64,000 nucleotides of DNA from Streptomyces sp. HD (GTDB lineage: Bacteria; Actinomycetota; Actinomycetes; Streptomycetales; Streptomycetaceae). The stretch is taken from the NCBI RefSeq assembly GCF_028369295.1, contig NZ_JAQMYP010000001.1:186001-250000 (forward strand). The letters run 5' to 3'. The position numbers were made by a program, and so were the translations under genes. Below, in pieces: positions 1 through 8,882 of this stretch (its first letter is position 1; each line of letters begins with the position of its first letter). The notes under the pieces are model-generated. The model did no database searches, had not been told where the DNA came from, and saw only the letters and a list, made by a program, of their open reading frames with translations.

Positions 1-43
1 GTTGGTGCCTTCCGGCAGATCAGGACGAACGGAGGGCACCCGC

Positions 44-3000
44 GTGGCAGCGCAGCAGGGGGAGACCAAGGGCTGGGCGCACAGGCTGGCCGGTTATGCG
101 TGGCGCTATCCGAAAGACGTGATCCTGGCCCTCGGGTCGTCCCTCGCCGGTATGGCCGTCATGGCGATCGTCCCCCTGATCACCAAGGTGATCATCGACG
201 ACGTCATCGGCGACCACACCCGCGGCATGGCCGTGTGGGCGGGCCTGCTCATAGCCGCCGCGCTCGCCGTGTACGTCCTCACCTACATACGCCGCTACTA
301 CGGCGGCCGCCTCGCCCTCGACGTCCAGCACGATCTGCGGACCGAGATGTTCGAGACGATCACCCGGCTGGACGGGCGGCGCCAGGACGAGCTGTCCACC
401 GGGCAGGTCGTCGGCCGCGCCACCAGCGACCTCCAGCTGATCCAGGGCCTGCTCTTCATGCTCCCGATGACCATCGGGAACTTCGCCCTCTTCCTGATAT
501 CCCTCGTCGTGATGGCCTGGCTGTCCATCCCGCTCACCCTGGTCGCCCTCGCCGTGGGGCCCGCCCTGTGGTGGATCGCCAAGCGCAGCCGGACCAAGCT
601 GCACCCCGCCACCTGGTACGCCCAGGCCCAGGCCGCCGCCGTCGCGGGCGTGGTCGACGGGGCCGTCAGCGGCGTACGCGTGGTGAAGGGGTTCGGGCAG
701 GAGGAGCAGGAGACCGGGAAGCTCAGGGAGGTCGGCCGGCGGCTCTTCGCGGGGCGGCTGCGCACCATCCGGTTCAACTCCAGGTACACCCCGGCGCTGC
801 AGGCCGTCCCTGCCTTCGGGCAGGTCGCGATGCTCGCGCTCGGCGGCTGGCTGGCGGTGCGCGGGCACATCACCCTCGGTACGTTCGTGGCGTTCTCCAC
901 CTATCTCGCCCAGCTGGTCGGCCCGGTCCGGATGCTCGCCATGGTCCTCACGGTCGGGCAGCAGGCCCGGGCGGGCACCGAGCGTGTCCTTGAGCTGATC
1001 GACACCGAGCCGTCGATGAAGGACGGCACCAAGGCACTGCCCGCCGACGCCCCCGCGACCGTCGAGTTCGACGACGTGTCCTTCGGCTACGACGACGCCA
1101 CCAGTCCCGTCCTCGACGGGCTCAGCTTCGAGATACGCCCCGGCGAGACCCTCGCCGTCGTCGGCTCCTCCGGCTCCGGAAAGTCCACCGTCTCCCTGCT
1201 CCTCCCGCGCTTCTACGACGTCACGCGCGGCGCCGTCCTCGTCGGCGGCCACGATGTGCGCGAGCTGACCTTCGACTCGCTGCGGGCCGCGATCGGGCTG
1301 GTGCCCGAGGACTCCTTCCTCTTCTCGGACACGGTCCGCAGCAACATCGCGTACGGCCGTCCCGACGCGACCGAGGAGGAGATCCGCACGGCGGCGCGTG
1401 CCGCCCAGGCCGACCGCTTCATCGCCGAGCTGCCCGACGGCTACGACACCAAGGTCGGCGAGCACGGCCTCACCCTCTCCGGCGGCCAGCGTCAGCGCGT
1501 CGCACTCGCCCGCGCGATCCTCACCGACCCCCGCCTCCTCGTCCTCGACGACGCGACGTCGGCGGTGGACGCCCGGGTCGAGCACGAGATCCACGAGGCG
1601 CTGAAGCAGGTCATGGAGGGCCGGACCACGCTGTTGATCGCCCACCGGCGCTCCACCCTGAACCTCGCCGACCGCATCGCCGTCCTGGACGCCGGCCGCC
1701 TCGCCGACATCGGCACCCACGAAGAACTCCAGCAGCGCTCGGCCCTCTACCGCCGCCTCCTCACCGACCCCGACGAGCTCGGCGGCGTCTCGCCCGGCCA
1801 CGCCCAGCCGGCCTGCCCGCAGGAGGACACCTCCGTACGCGACGAGCTGGAGGCGGAGTTCGACGCCGAGCGCGGGGTGACTCCCCGGCTGTGGACCGGC
1901 GACCGCGAACCCAAGGACCTGGCGCTGTCCGAGTCCCCGGCGACGCCCGAGCTCCTCGCCCAGGTCGACGCGCTGCCCCCGGCGACCGACACCCCCGACA
2001 TCGACGAGGCGCGTGCGGTGCGCCCGGAGGAGTCGTACGGCCTGAAACGGCTGCTCCGAGGCTTCGGGCGCCCTCTCCTCATCAGCCTCGGCCTGGTCGC
2101 GGTGGACGCCGGCATGGGTCTGCTGCTGCCCGTCCTGATCCGGCACGGCATCGACTCGGGTGTCACCCAGGCCGCCCTCGGCGCGGTCTGGGCGGCGTCC
2201 CTGCTCGGTGTGCTCGTCGTGCTCGGCCAGTGGGCGGCGCAGGTGGGGGAGACGCGGATGACCGGGCGCACCGGCGAACGCGTCCTCTACTCCCTGCGCC
2301 TGAAGATCTTCGCCCAGCTCCAGCGGCTCGGACTCGACTACTACGAGCGTGAGCTGACCGGCCGGATCATGACCAGGATGACGACCGACGTCGACGCGCT
2401 GTCGACGTTCCTCCAGACGGGCCTGGTCACCGCCTTCGTCTCGGTCGTCACCTTCTTCGGCATCATGGTCGCCCTGCTGGTGCTCGACCTCCAGCTCGCG
2501 CTCGTCGTCTTCGCGACGCTGCCGCCGCTGATCGTCGCCACGTACTACTTCCGCCGGGCGAGCGTGAAGGCGTACGAACTCGCCCGGGAGCGGGTGTCGC
2601 TGGTGAACGCCGACCTCCAGGAGTCGGTGTCCGGGCTGCGGATCGTGCAGGCCTTCCGGCGCGAGCGGGACGGCGGCGCGCGGTTCGCCGAGCGCAGCGA
2701 CAGCTACCGCGAGGCCCGTATCCGGGGCCAGTGGCTGATCTCGGTCTACTTCCCCTTCGTGCAGTTCCTGTCGTCGGGGGCCGTGGCGGCGGTGCTGATC
2801 GTGGGCGGGGGCCGGATCGACGACGCGACGCTGACGACCGGCGCGCTGGTGGCGTACCTGCTCTACATCGACCTGTTCTTCGCCCCGGTCCAGCAGCTCT
2901 CCCAGGTCTTCGACGGCTACCAGCAGGCCACGGTCTCCCTCGGCCGTATCCAGGAGCTGCTCCAGGAGCCGACGTCGACGAAGGCGGCCGACGAACCGCT

Positions 3001-3775
3001 GGAGGTGCTGTCGCTGCGGGGCGAGGTCGCGTTCGAGGACGTGCACTTCAAGTACGGCGGTGCCGATGAGGCCGAAGCGGCCCTGTCCGGCATCGACCTG
3101 CGCATACCCGCAGGTCAGACGGTCGCCTTCGTCGGTGAGACGGGCGCCGGCAAGTCGACCCTGGTCAAGCTGGTGGCGCGCTTCTACGACCCGACCGGCG
3201 GCCGGGTCACCGTCGACGGCACGGACCTGCGCTCCCTGGACATCACGTCGTACCGCCACCGGCTCGGCGTCGTTCCGCAGGAGGCCTACCTGTTCCAGGG
3301 CACCGTCCGCGACGCCATCGCCTACGGCCGTCCCGAGGCGACGGACGCCGAGGTCGAGGCGGCGGCCCGGGCGGTGGGCGCCCACGAGATGATCGCGACC
3401 CTCGACGGCGGCTACCTCCACGAGGTCGCCGAACGCGGCCGCAACCTCTCCGCCGGGCAGCGCCAGCTGATCGCCCTGGCCCGTGCCGAACTGGTCGACC
3501 CCGACGTCCTCCTCCTCGACGAGGCGACCGCCGCCCTGGACCTGGCCACGGAGGCCCAGGTCAACCAGGCGACGGACCGCCTCGCCGGCCGCCGCACCAC
3601 CCTGGTGGTCGCCCACCGCCTGACGACGGCCGCCCGCGCGGACCGAGTGGTCGTCATGGCCCACGGGCGGGTCGCCGAGGACGGCACGCACGAGGAGCTG
3701 GTGGCGCGGGGCGGGCGCTATGCGGAGCTGTGGCGCACGTTCGTCGGGGAGCCGGTCGGCGCCGGGCTGGACTGA
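44..3775 (+). CDS. Fused two-half ABC exporter (permease-ATPase x2)
   Basis: A 1243-residue type I ABC exporter made of two membrane-ATPase half-transporters in one chain. NBD1 has Walker A GSSGSGKST (about residue 373), signature LSGGQRQR (about 477) and Walker B LVLDDATSA. NBD2 has GETGAGKST (about 1030), signature LSAGQRQL (about 1135) and LLLDEATAALD. Each NBD follows a six-helix membrane domain. The GTG at 44 is chosen because ACGGAGGG lies just upstream; the frame is open to position 2. NBD1 has Asp where the catalytic Glu is normally found, and NBD2 has the weaker signature, so one of the two composite ATP sites is probably degenerate, as in heterodimeric exporters. Substrate unknown, probably a drug or lipid. 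The 3' end overlaps the convergent GGDEF/EAL gene by 58 bp. Confidence 0.93.
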   Translation: MAAQQGETKGWAHRLAGYAWRYPKDVILALGSSLAGMAVMAIVPLITKVIIDDVIGDHTRGMAVWAGLLIAAALAVYVLTYIRRYYGGRLALDVQHDLRTEMFETITRLDGRRQDELSTGQVVGRATSDLQLIQGLLFMLPMTIGNFALFLISLVVMAWLSIPLTLVALAVGPALWWIAKRSRTKLHPATWYAQAQAAAVAGVVDGAVSGVRVVKGFGQEEQETGKLREVGRRLFAGRLRTIRFNSRYTPALQAVPAFGQVAMLALGGWLAVRGHITLGTFVAFSTYLAQLVGPVRMLAMVLTVGQQARAGTERVLELIDTEPSMKDGTKALPADAPATVEFDDVSFGYDDATSPVLDGLSFEIRPGETLAVVGSSGSGKSTVSLLLPRFYDVTRGAVLVGGHDVRELTFDSLRAAIGLVPEDSFLFSDTVRSNIAYGRPDATEEEIRTAARAAQADRFIAELPDGYDTKVGEHGLTLSGGQRQRVALARAILTDPRLLVLDDATSAVDARVEHEIHEALKQVMEGRTTLLIAHRRSTLNLADRIAVLDAGRLADIGTHEELQQRSALYRRLLTDPDELGGVSPGHAQPACPQEDTSVRDELEAEFDAERGVTPRLWTGDREPKDLALSESPATPELLAQVDALPPATDTPDIDEARAVRPEESYGLKRLLRGFGRPLLISLGLVAVDAGMGLLLPVLIRHGIDSGVTQAALGAVWAASLLGVLVVLGQWAAQVGETRMTGRTGERVLYSLRLKIFAQLQRLGLDYYERELTGRIMTRMTTDVDALSTFLQTGLVTAFVSVVTFFGIMVALLVLDLQLALVVFATLPPLIVATYYFRRASVKAYELARERVSLVNADLQESVSGLRIVQAFRRERDGGARFAERSDSYREARIRGQWLISVYFPFVQFLSSGAVAAVLIVGGGRIDDATLTTGALVAYLLYIDLFFAPVQQLSQVFDGYQQATVSLGRIQELLQEPTSTKAADEPLEVLSLRGEVAFEDVHFKYGGADEAEAALSGIDLRIPAGQTVAFVGETGAGKSTLVKLVARFYDPTGGRVTVDGTDLRSLDITSYRHRLGVVPQEAYLFQGTVRDAIAYGRPEATDAEVEAAARAVGAHEMIATLDGGYLHEVAERGRNLSAGQRQLIALARAELVDPDVLLLDEATAALDLATEAQVNQATDRLAGRRTTLVVAHRLTTAARADRVVVMAHGRVAEDGTHEELVARGGRYAELWRTFVGEPVGAGLD

Positions 3776-5277
3776 GGACGCGGCTTCTGCCGGCCACGGG
3801 ACTCCCGGGCCCGCAGCCAGGCCGTGGCCTCATCGACCGGCATCGCCGGCGCGACCAGCCAGCCCTGCACGGCGTCACAGCCCAGGTCACGCAGCCGCTC
3901 CCAGGTCTCGTCGTCCTCGACGCCCTCGGCGACGACGAGCAGGCCGAGCGAGTGGGCGAGATCGATCGTGCACCGCACGATCTCCGCGTCCTCGGAGTCG
4001 ACGGCCAGCCTGGCCACGAACGAGCGGTCGATCTTCAGCTCGCTCACCGGAAGCCGTCGCAGGGCCGTCAGGGAGGAGTAGCCGGTGCCGAAGTCGTCCA
4101 GTGACACTTTCACACCGTGCCCGGTCAGCCCGGCGAGTGTGTCCGTGGCGCGCTGCGAGCCCTCGCGCAGAGCCAGTTCGGTGATCTCCAGCTGGAGCGC
4201 CCCGGGCGGGACCCCGTGCCGGGCGAGCCGGGCGGCGACGGAGCCGGCGAAGCCCGGGGTGCGGACATCGCGCGGGGAGACGTTGACCGCCACCGGGACG
4301 TGCAGTCCCTGGGAGCGCCATCGGGCGATCTGCGCGATCGCGGTTTCCAGCACGTATTCGGTGAGGCGGGGCATGAGACCGGCCGCCTCGGCGAGTGGGA
4401 TGAACTCCATCGGCGGCACCTTGCCGCGCTCGGGGTGCACCCAGCGGATCAGGGCCTCCACCCCGGCGACCTGTCCGTCGAAGCGCACCTTCGGCTGGTA
4501 GTGCAGTTCGACCTCGTGCGCGGCGAGCGCGCGGAGCAGATCCCCCAGCAGACCCAGCCGGTCCGGCGCATCCGGTTCGCGCTCGTGGATCTCCATGCCG
4601 GTACGGTCCCGCTTCGCCCGGTCCAGGGCCACCTCCGCCCGCCGCATCAGTTCCTCCGCGTCACGGGCGCGGGGACTGTCGGGGAAGAGGGCGAGACCGG
4701 CGCTGGACTCCAGGGCGATGGAGCAGCCGTCGAGGTCGAGCGGGATGCCGAGCTCGGCGACCAGGCCGCGCGCCATGCGGATGGCGGACGTCCCGGCATC
4801 GGCGATCTGCAGGAGGACTGCGAACGCGGCACCGTCGAGCCGCACGGCCTCCGCCCCGGGCGGCAGCACTCGCCGCAGCCGGTCGGCGAACCGGCGCAGC
4901 AGCCCGTCACCGGCCGTGTGCCCGAGGGTATGGCTGACCGATCGGAACTCGTCCAGGGCGATCAGCAGCAGGGCGCCCCGAGTGCCTTTGCGGTCGGCGT
5001 GCCGCAGCGCGGGCCCGGTGCGCTCCATCAGCCACTGCCGGTTGGGCAGACCCGTGACCGGGTCGAGGTGGTGCGGCCGGGGCCCGCTGCCACGCCGTGC
5101 CGCCCCGTCGCGTTCCTCGGTGGCCGCCCTGCGCCTGATCTCCGTGAAGGCGGCGGACCGTCGCCCGGCGTCGTTCCCGGCCAGTACGGCGCGGAGCGCG
5201 GCGGCGGAACGGGTCAGACGTTCGCGGATGACCGGGTCGGTCTCCGGCGGGTCCTCCTGCCGGCGAAACCAGTTCAC
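3718..5277 (-). CDS. GGDEF/EAL protein, likely c-di-GMP phosphodiesterase
   Basis: A 519-residue cytoplasmic protein with an N-terminal GGDEF-type domain followed by an EAL domain. The GGDEF signature is replaced by RLDGAAF (about residues 141-147), so diguanylate cyclase activity is unlikely. The EAL half keeps EALIRW (about 274), NVSPRD, LEITE, LDDFGTGYSS (about 389), LKIDRSF, VAEGVE and QGW, the usual Glu/Asn/Asp/Lys ligands, so c-di-GMP hydrolysis is likely. The GTG start at 5277 overlaps the sigma-factor stop (GTGA), which implies translational coupling; the frame is open further upstream inside the sigma gene. No membrane segment is seen. A regulatory role for the degenerate GGDEF domain, for example GTP sensing, is inference. 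Confidence 0.9.
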   Translation of the reverse strand: MNWFRRQEDPPETDPVIRERLTRSAAALRAVLAGNDAGRRSAAFTEIRRRAATEERDGAARRGSGPRPHHLDPVTGLPNRQWLMERTGPALRHADRKGTRGALLLIALDEFRSVSHTLGHTAGDGLLRRFADRLRRVLPPGAEAVRLDGAAFAVLLQIADAGTSAIRMARGLVAELGIPLDLDGCSIALESSAGLALFPDSPRARDAEELMRRAEVALDRAKRDRTGMEIHEREPDAPDRLGLLGDLLRALAAHEVELHYQPKVRFDGQVAGVEALIRWVHPERGKVPPMEFIPLAEAAGLMPRLTEYVLETAIAQIARWRSQGLHVPVAVNVSPRDVRTPGFAGSVAARLARHGVPPGALQLEITELALREGSQRATDTLAGLTGHGVKVSLDDFGTGYSSLTALRRLPVSELKIDRSFVARLAVDSEDAEIVRCTIDLAHSLGLLVVAEGVEDDETWERLRDLGCDAVQGWLVAPAMPVDEATAWLRARESRGRQKPRPQSSPAPTGSPTNVRHSSA

Positions 5278-5819
5278 GCCCGCTCCTTTCCGAGGTCGCT
5301 GAACGAGTTGAGCGCCTGCCCGTGCATCCCGAACGTGTCCCGCATCTTCGCCTGTGCCCGGGCCAGGTGCTTGGCCACGGTGCTCGGCGCGACGCCGAGC
5401 CGCGCCGCGATGTCCTTCTGCGACCAGCCCTCGCACCAGCAGAGCACGGCGATGGTGCGCTGCCGGCCGGGAAGTCCGGCCAGTGCCCGCATGACGCTCC
5501 TGTAGTCCTCGTGCTGTTCGACCAGGGTGGCCGGGTCGTGCGGGGCGACGGTGCGTTCGGTCGCCCAGATCCGGGCCAGCTTGGGCAGCCGGCCGTGCAG
5601 ACGCCGCCCCCGCTTGATCGAGTCACGGGCGATGACGGCGACGAGCCAGCTGCGCGGGTTGTCGATCCGGTCCCAGGCACGCAGCGCCTGGACGAACGCG
5701 TCGGCCACCAGTTCCTCCGCCTGGTGGACGTCTCCGGCCACCATGTGGGTCGCCATCACGACCAGGTCGTCGTAGTGCGCCATGAAGAACCTTTCGCACT
5801 CCGCAAGCTGATCGGTCAC
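5274..5819 (-). CDS. ECF-type RNA polymerase sigma factor
   Basis: A 181-residue sigma-70 family protein of ECF size. Region 2 spans about residues 10-75 (AEELVADAFVQALRAW, then NPRSWLVAVIARD). Region 4 ends in a helix-turn-helix, GWSQKDIAARLGVAPSTVAKHLARA (about 130-160). It has neither a SnoaL-like extension nor a visible anti-sigma domain. The GTG start overlaps the upstream stop and its own stop overlaps the next start, so all three genes are coupled. The small membrane protein upstream is the only candidate partner in the operon, but it has no recognisable zinc-binding anti-sigma motif. Target promoters are not known. Confidence 0.88.
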   Translation of the reverse strand: MTDQLAECERFFMAHYDDLVVMATHMVAGDVHQAEELVADAFVQALRAWDRIDNPRSWLVAVIARDSIKRGRRLHGRLPKLARIWATERTVAPHDPATLVEQHEDYRSVMRALAGLPGRQRTIAVLCWCEGWSQKDIAARLGVAPSTVAKHLARAQAKMRDTFGMHGQALNSFSDLGKERA

Positions 5820-6019
5820 CGACCGGATCCGTCGTGCGGAATGCGCAACTCCCAGGCGGAACCGTCGGGCTGACGTTCCGTCAGTGAACCGCCCCGGGGC
5901 AGTGACCGGGCGATCGTGCGGTACAGCCGCTCACGCGAGCGATCCCGTATCCAGTGGACCCCCGCCGCGACGAGGGCCGCGGTGCCGGTGAGTCCCAGAG
6001 TCACAAGTAGGTTCAGCAC
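5816..6019 (-). CDS. Small single-pass membrane protein, unknown
   Basis: First gene of the sigma / GGDEF-EAL operon, not recognised. From the GTG at 6019 (preceded by AGGAAG) it gives 67 residues: a membrane helix at the very N terminus (LLVTLGLTGTAALVAAGVHW), then a basic stretch (RDRSRERLYR) and a polar tail. The frame is open further up, with an ATG at 6061 and a TTG at 6097, so up to 93 residues are possible. Its stop overlaps the sigma start. It may anchor or modulate the sigma factor, but no sequence motif shows this. Confidence 0.55.
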   Translation of the reverse strand: MLNLLVTLGLTGTAALVAAGVHWIRDRSRERLYRTIARSLPRGGSLTERQPDGSAWELRIPHDGSGR

Positions 6020-6109
6020 GTTCTTCCTGTCGCAGTCGTCCGGGGCGGAGTGCGTCGTCATCCAGTACGAAGCCCGAGCCGCGCGCTCCAGCGACAAGGC
6101 GCGTGAAAT

Positions 6110-6123
6110 GTGATGCGCATCAC
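6110..6123. promoter_or_regulatory. 14-bp perfect palindrome, CRP-like site
   Basis: GTGATGCGCATCAC is a perfect palindrome. With the preceding T it reads TGTGA-N6-TCAC, the shape of CRP-family operators. It lies between the divergent sigma operon (start 6019-6097) and the secreted-protein gene (start 6224) and could act on either. The binding protein is not shown. Confidence 0.5.
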
Positions 6124-6223
6124 GTGTTGCTCCTGTGGTGGCCGTGACCGTGCAACCACCCGGCCTACGTCGTGCGTCCGTACATCAGTACGCTCATTGC
6201 CGGTGTGCGGGGAGGACAGGACA

Positions 6224-6619
6224 GTGGACATGGGTGCGATAGGCCGGCGACTGGTGGTCGGTCTGGCGTTGCTGACCGCGTCCGGAGTGCTCGCGGTCGC
6301 GGCGCCGACGGAGGCGCAGGCGCAGACCGCTCCCTCGGGCTGCGCGGGGCGCAAGGTCAGGACATACCCGTTCTCCACCGGCACGCTGTACGTGTACAAG
6401 AAGCGGGGGCATGTCTGCGCCATCGTGAAGCCCAAGAACTCGGGGCGGGCGCAGTGGATGATGGTCAGCGTGCAGGCGTACCGCGCCAACAGGGTCGAGG
6501 ACGAGGGCAAGTACACCAGCTGGGCCGGGCCGGTCACCGTGCATGCCGGGCAGCGCTGTGTGTGGGTCAAGGGCAAGGTCGGGTCGGGGTCCGTGAGCAA
6601 GGGCTGGATTCTGTGCTGA
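6224..6619 (+). CDS. Secreted hypothetical protein
   Basis: A 131-residue exported protein of unknown function. The N terminus has a Sec signal peptide (basic MGAIGRR, hydrophobic LVVGLALLTASGVLAVAA, then the likely signal-peptidase site AQA). The mature part is about 97 residues, basic, with four cysteines (SGCAG, HVCAI, QRCVW and the C-terminal ILC), suggesting two disulfides. GGAGG at 6211-6215 is 8 nt from the GTG at 6224, which is preferred over the ATG at 6230. Small cysteine-bearing secreted proteins like this are common in Streptomyces; no catalytic motif is seen. Confidence 0.75.
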   Translation: MDMGAIGRRLVVGLALLTASGVLAVAAPTEAQAQTAPSGCAGRKVRTYPFSTGTLYVYKKRGHVCAIVKPKNSGRAQWMMVSVQAYRANRVEDEGKYTSWAGPVTVHAGQRCVWVKGKVGSGSVSKGWILC

Positions 6620-6747
6620 CCGGCTGATGCCGATTGATTTCGGCCACCGACAGGCCACCTCCGCCGGGTTTTCTCCATCTCCTCTGGTGTGTCAGGGAGT
6701 TGCTCCGATAGCTTCCGCACGCACATCTGACTCACCGGGGAGGGTGC

Positions 6748-8190
6748 ATGCGCAAGGCGCTCAGATGGCTGCTGACGCTCACCGTGCTGATCGGCACGCT
6801 GGGTACGGCGGCGACGGCGGGCACGGCAGGGGCGGCCACCGCCGCCGGGCCGCAGGCCACCGCCGACATAAAGGAACGGCTGCTCTCCATACCGGGGATG
6901 AGCCTGATCGAGGAGAAGCCGTACACCGGCTACCGCTTCTTCGTCCTCAACTACACCCAGCCGGTCGACCACCGGAACCCGTCCAAGGGAACGTTCCGGC
7001 AGCGGATCACCGTGCTGCACAAGGACGTCAGCCGGCCGACGGTCTTCTACACCAGCGGCTACAACGTCTCCACGACACCGCGCCGCAGCGAGCCGACCCA
7101 GATCGTGGACGGCAACCAGATATCGATGGAGTACCGCTTCTTCACGCCGTCCCGGCCCGACCCGGCCGACTGGTCCAAGCTGGACATCTGGCAGGCGGCC
7201 AGCGACCAGCACCGCATCTTCAAGGCGCTGAAGAAGGTCTACGACAGGAACTGGGTCTCCACGGGCGGCTCGAAGGGCGGCATGACCGCCACGTACTACG
7301 AGCGCTTCTACCCGAAGGACATGGACGGTGTCGTCGCCTACGTCGCCCCCAATGACGTGGTGAACAACGAGGACTCCGCCTACGACCGCTTCTTCGCGAA
7401 CGTCGGCACCAAGGAGTGCCGCGACCGGCTGAACGCCGTGCAGCGGGAGGCGCTGGTGCGCCGGGAGCCGCTGGAGAAGAAGTACGCCGCGTACGCCGCC
7501 GACAACGGCTACACCTTCCGCACGATCGGCAGCCTGGACAAGGCGTACGAGGCGGTCGTCCTGGACTACGTCTGGGGCTTCTGGCAGTACAACCTGCTGG
7601 AGAACTGCGGCAAGGACGACCTGATCCCGCCGGACGCGAAGAAGGCCACGGACGACCAGATCTGGACGTCCATCGACACGATCGGCGGCTTCTCCTCGTA
7701 CGCCGACCAGGGCCTGGAGCAGTACACGCCGTACTACTACCAGGCGGCCACGCAGCTCGGCGCGCCGACGATCCGGTTCCCGCACATCGAGAAGCAGTAC
7801 ATCCGTTACGGCTACCAGCCGCCGCGGAACTTCATCCCGAGCGACATCCCGGCGAAGTTCCAGCCGCGGGCCATGCGCGACGTGGACACCTGGGTGAAGC
7901 GCAACGCCCACCAGATGCTCTACGTCTACGGGCAGAACGACCCTTGGGGCGCCGAACCGTTCCGCCTCGGCAAGGGCGCGAAGGACTCGTACGTCCTCAC
8001 CGCCCCCGGTGCCAACCACGGCGCCAACGTGGCCGGCCTGGTCGCCGACGAGAAGGCCCTCGCCACGGCCCGCATCCTGCAGTGGGCCGGCGTCCCGGCC
8101 GCCGCCGTGGACCGGGCGAAGCCGCTGGCGAAGTACGACGTCAAGCTGGACGTACGTGACATGGAGCGGGAGCCAGCGCTGCGTCCGTGA
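6748..8190 (+). CDS. Secreted S37-type prolyl tri/tetrapeptidyl aminopeptidase
   Basis: A 480-residue secreted serine peptidase resembling family S37 (Streptomyces PS-10 type), which removes tri- or tetrapeptides ending in proline. There is a signal peptide of about 34 residues (MRKALRWLLTLTVLIGTLG, ending near AGAATAAG). The nucleophile motif GGSKGGM lies at about 172-178, a likely catalytic Asp in YGQNDPWG (about 395) and His in GANHGANV (about 424), giving an alpha/beta-hydrolase triad. GGGGAGG precedes the ATG by 4 nt. It is monocistronic and converges on the lipoprotein gene. S28-family annotation is also used for such proteins; the GGSKGG context favours S37. Confidence 0.85.
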   Translation: MRKALRWLLTLTVLIGTLGTAATAGTAGAATAAGPQATADIKERLLSIPGMSLIEEKPYTGYRFFVLNYTQPVDHRNPSKGTFRQRITVLHKDVSRPTVFYTSGYNVSTTPRRSEPTQIVDGNQISMEYRFFTPSRPDPADWSKLDIWQAASDQHRIFKALKKVYDRNWVSTGGSKGGMTATYYERFYPKDMDGVVAYVAPNDVVNNEDSAYDRFFANVGTKECRDRLNAVQREALVRREPLEKKYAAYAADNGYTFRTIGSLDKAYEAVVLDYVWGFWQYNLLENCGKDDLIPPDAKKATDDQIWTSIDTIGGFSSYADQGLEQYTPYYYQAATQLGAPTIRFPHIEKQYIRYGYQPPRNFIPSDIPAKFQPRAMRDVDTWVKRNAHQMLYVYGQNDPWGAEPFRLGKGAKDSYVLTAPGANHGANVAGLVADEKALATARILQWAGVPAAAVDRAKPLAKYDVKLDVRDMEREPALRP

Positions 8191-8214
8191 CGTGAGCGCG
8201 CGGCCGGTCGAGCC

Positions 8215-8862
8215 TCACATCGGCCGCGCGCACCCCACCGGCTTCTCGCCGCCCAGCTGGACGTAAAGGGCCGTCGACAACGGGCACCCCGCCCGCTTGC
8301 CGGCGGCCTTCGTCACCTTGTACTCCGGCTTCTGCTGCCCCTTGCCGTCGCACGACGTCTCACGGACCTGGCCGTCGCCCGAGCCGTACACGCAGTCGCC
8401 GACGATCGTGCGGGGGCCGCCCCCGCCGCCCGGGTCGCCGGGATGGGGCGGGGCGAGGTTGCGCATACAGGCGTAGCCCTGCGAGATCGCGCCGTCACCG
8501 TCCTCGTCGGAGGACCGGCTCTGCTCGCTGATGTGCAGCACGAAGTCCGTGGTCCCCGGGCACAGCGGCCCGCCGCTCACCGCCCCGTCATGCCGCGCCA
8601 CGACCCGTGCCGCCGCCCGCTCACTGGCGCAGGACACCTCGGTGAAGCTCGTCGTACCGAAGGAACTGCACTCGTCGACGCCGAGGAACACCGCGCCGTA
8701 GCCCGCGGGCCGGGTCGGCGCCACCTGCTGCTCGCTCGCGGTCTTGTCGAGCCGCCCGTCCTCGTCCTCCGCCGCCCCCGACACCCTCTGGCACCCCGTC
8801 AGCAAGCCGATGACCAGCGCAAACAGCGCACAGGCCACCCCCACCACACTTCTCCCACGCAT
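8215..8862 (-). CDS. Putative lipoprotein, unknown function
   Basis: A 215-residue protein with a lipoprotein signal: hydrophobic VVGVACALFALVIGLL followed by the lipobox LTGC (Cys about 24). It is therefore likely anchored outside the membrane. The mature part is hydrophilic with several cysteines (DECSS, VSCAS, PLCPG, YACM, GDCVY, TSCDG, AGCPL, GCARP), suggesting disulfide-rich folding. A short Gly/Pro linker sits near residue 150. GGGGGGAG precedes the ATG. The family is not recognised. Confidence 0.75.
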   Translation of the reverse strand: MRGRSVVGVACALFALVIGLLTGCQRVSGAAEDEDGRLDKTASEQQVAPTRPAGYGAVFLGVDECSSFGTTSFTEVSCASERAAARVVARHDGAVSGGPLCPGTTDFVLHISEQSRSSDEDGDGAISQGYACMRNLAPPHPGDPGGGGGPRTIVGDCVYGSGDGQVRETSCDGKGQQKPEYKVTKAAGKRAGCPLSTALYVQLGGEKPVGCARPM

Positions 8863-8882
8863 CGCACTCCCCCCGGGTACCC

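Noticed and set aside
20..3691. 1223-residue ORF antisense to the ABC exporter
   Set aside because: Shadow of GC-rich codon bias; no domain, Arg/Gly/Asp/Val-rich composition, and the sense gene is certain.
6058..8019. 653-residue minus-strand ORF opposite the S37 peptidase
   Set aside because: No motif and composition of an antisense frame; the plus-strand peptidase and secreted protein explain the region.
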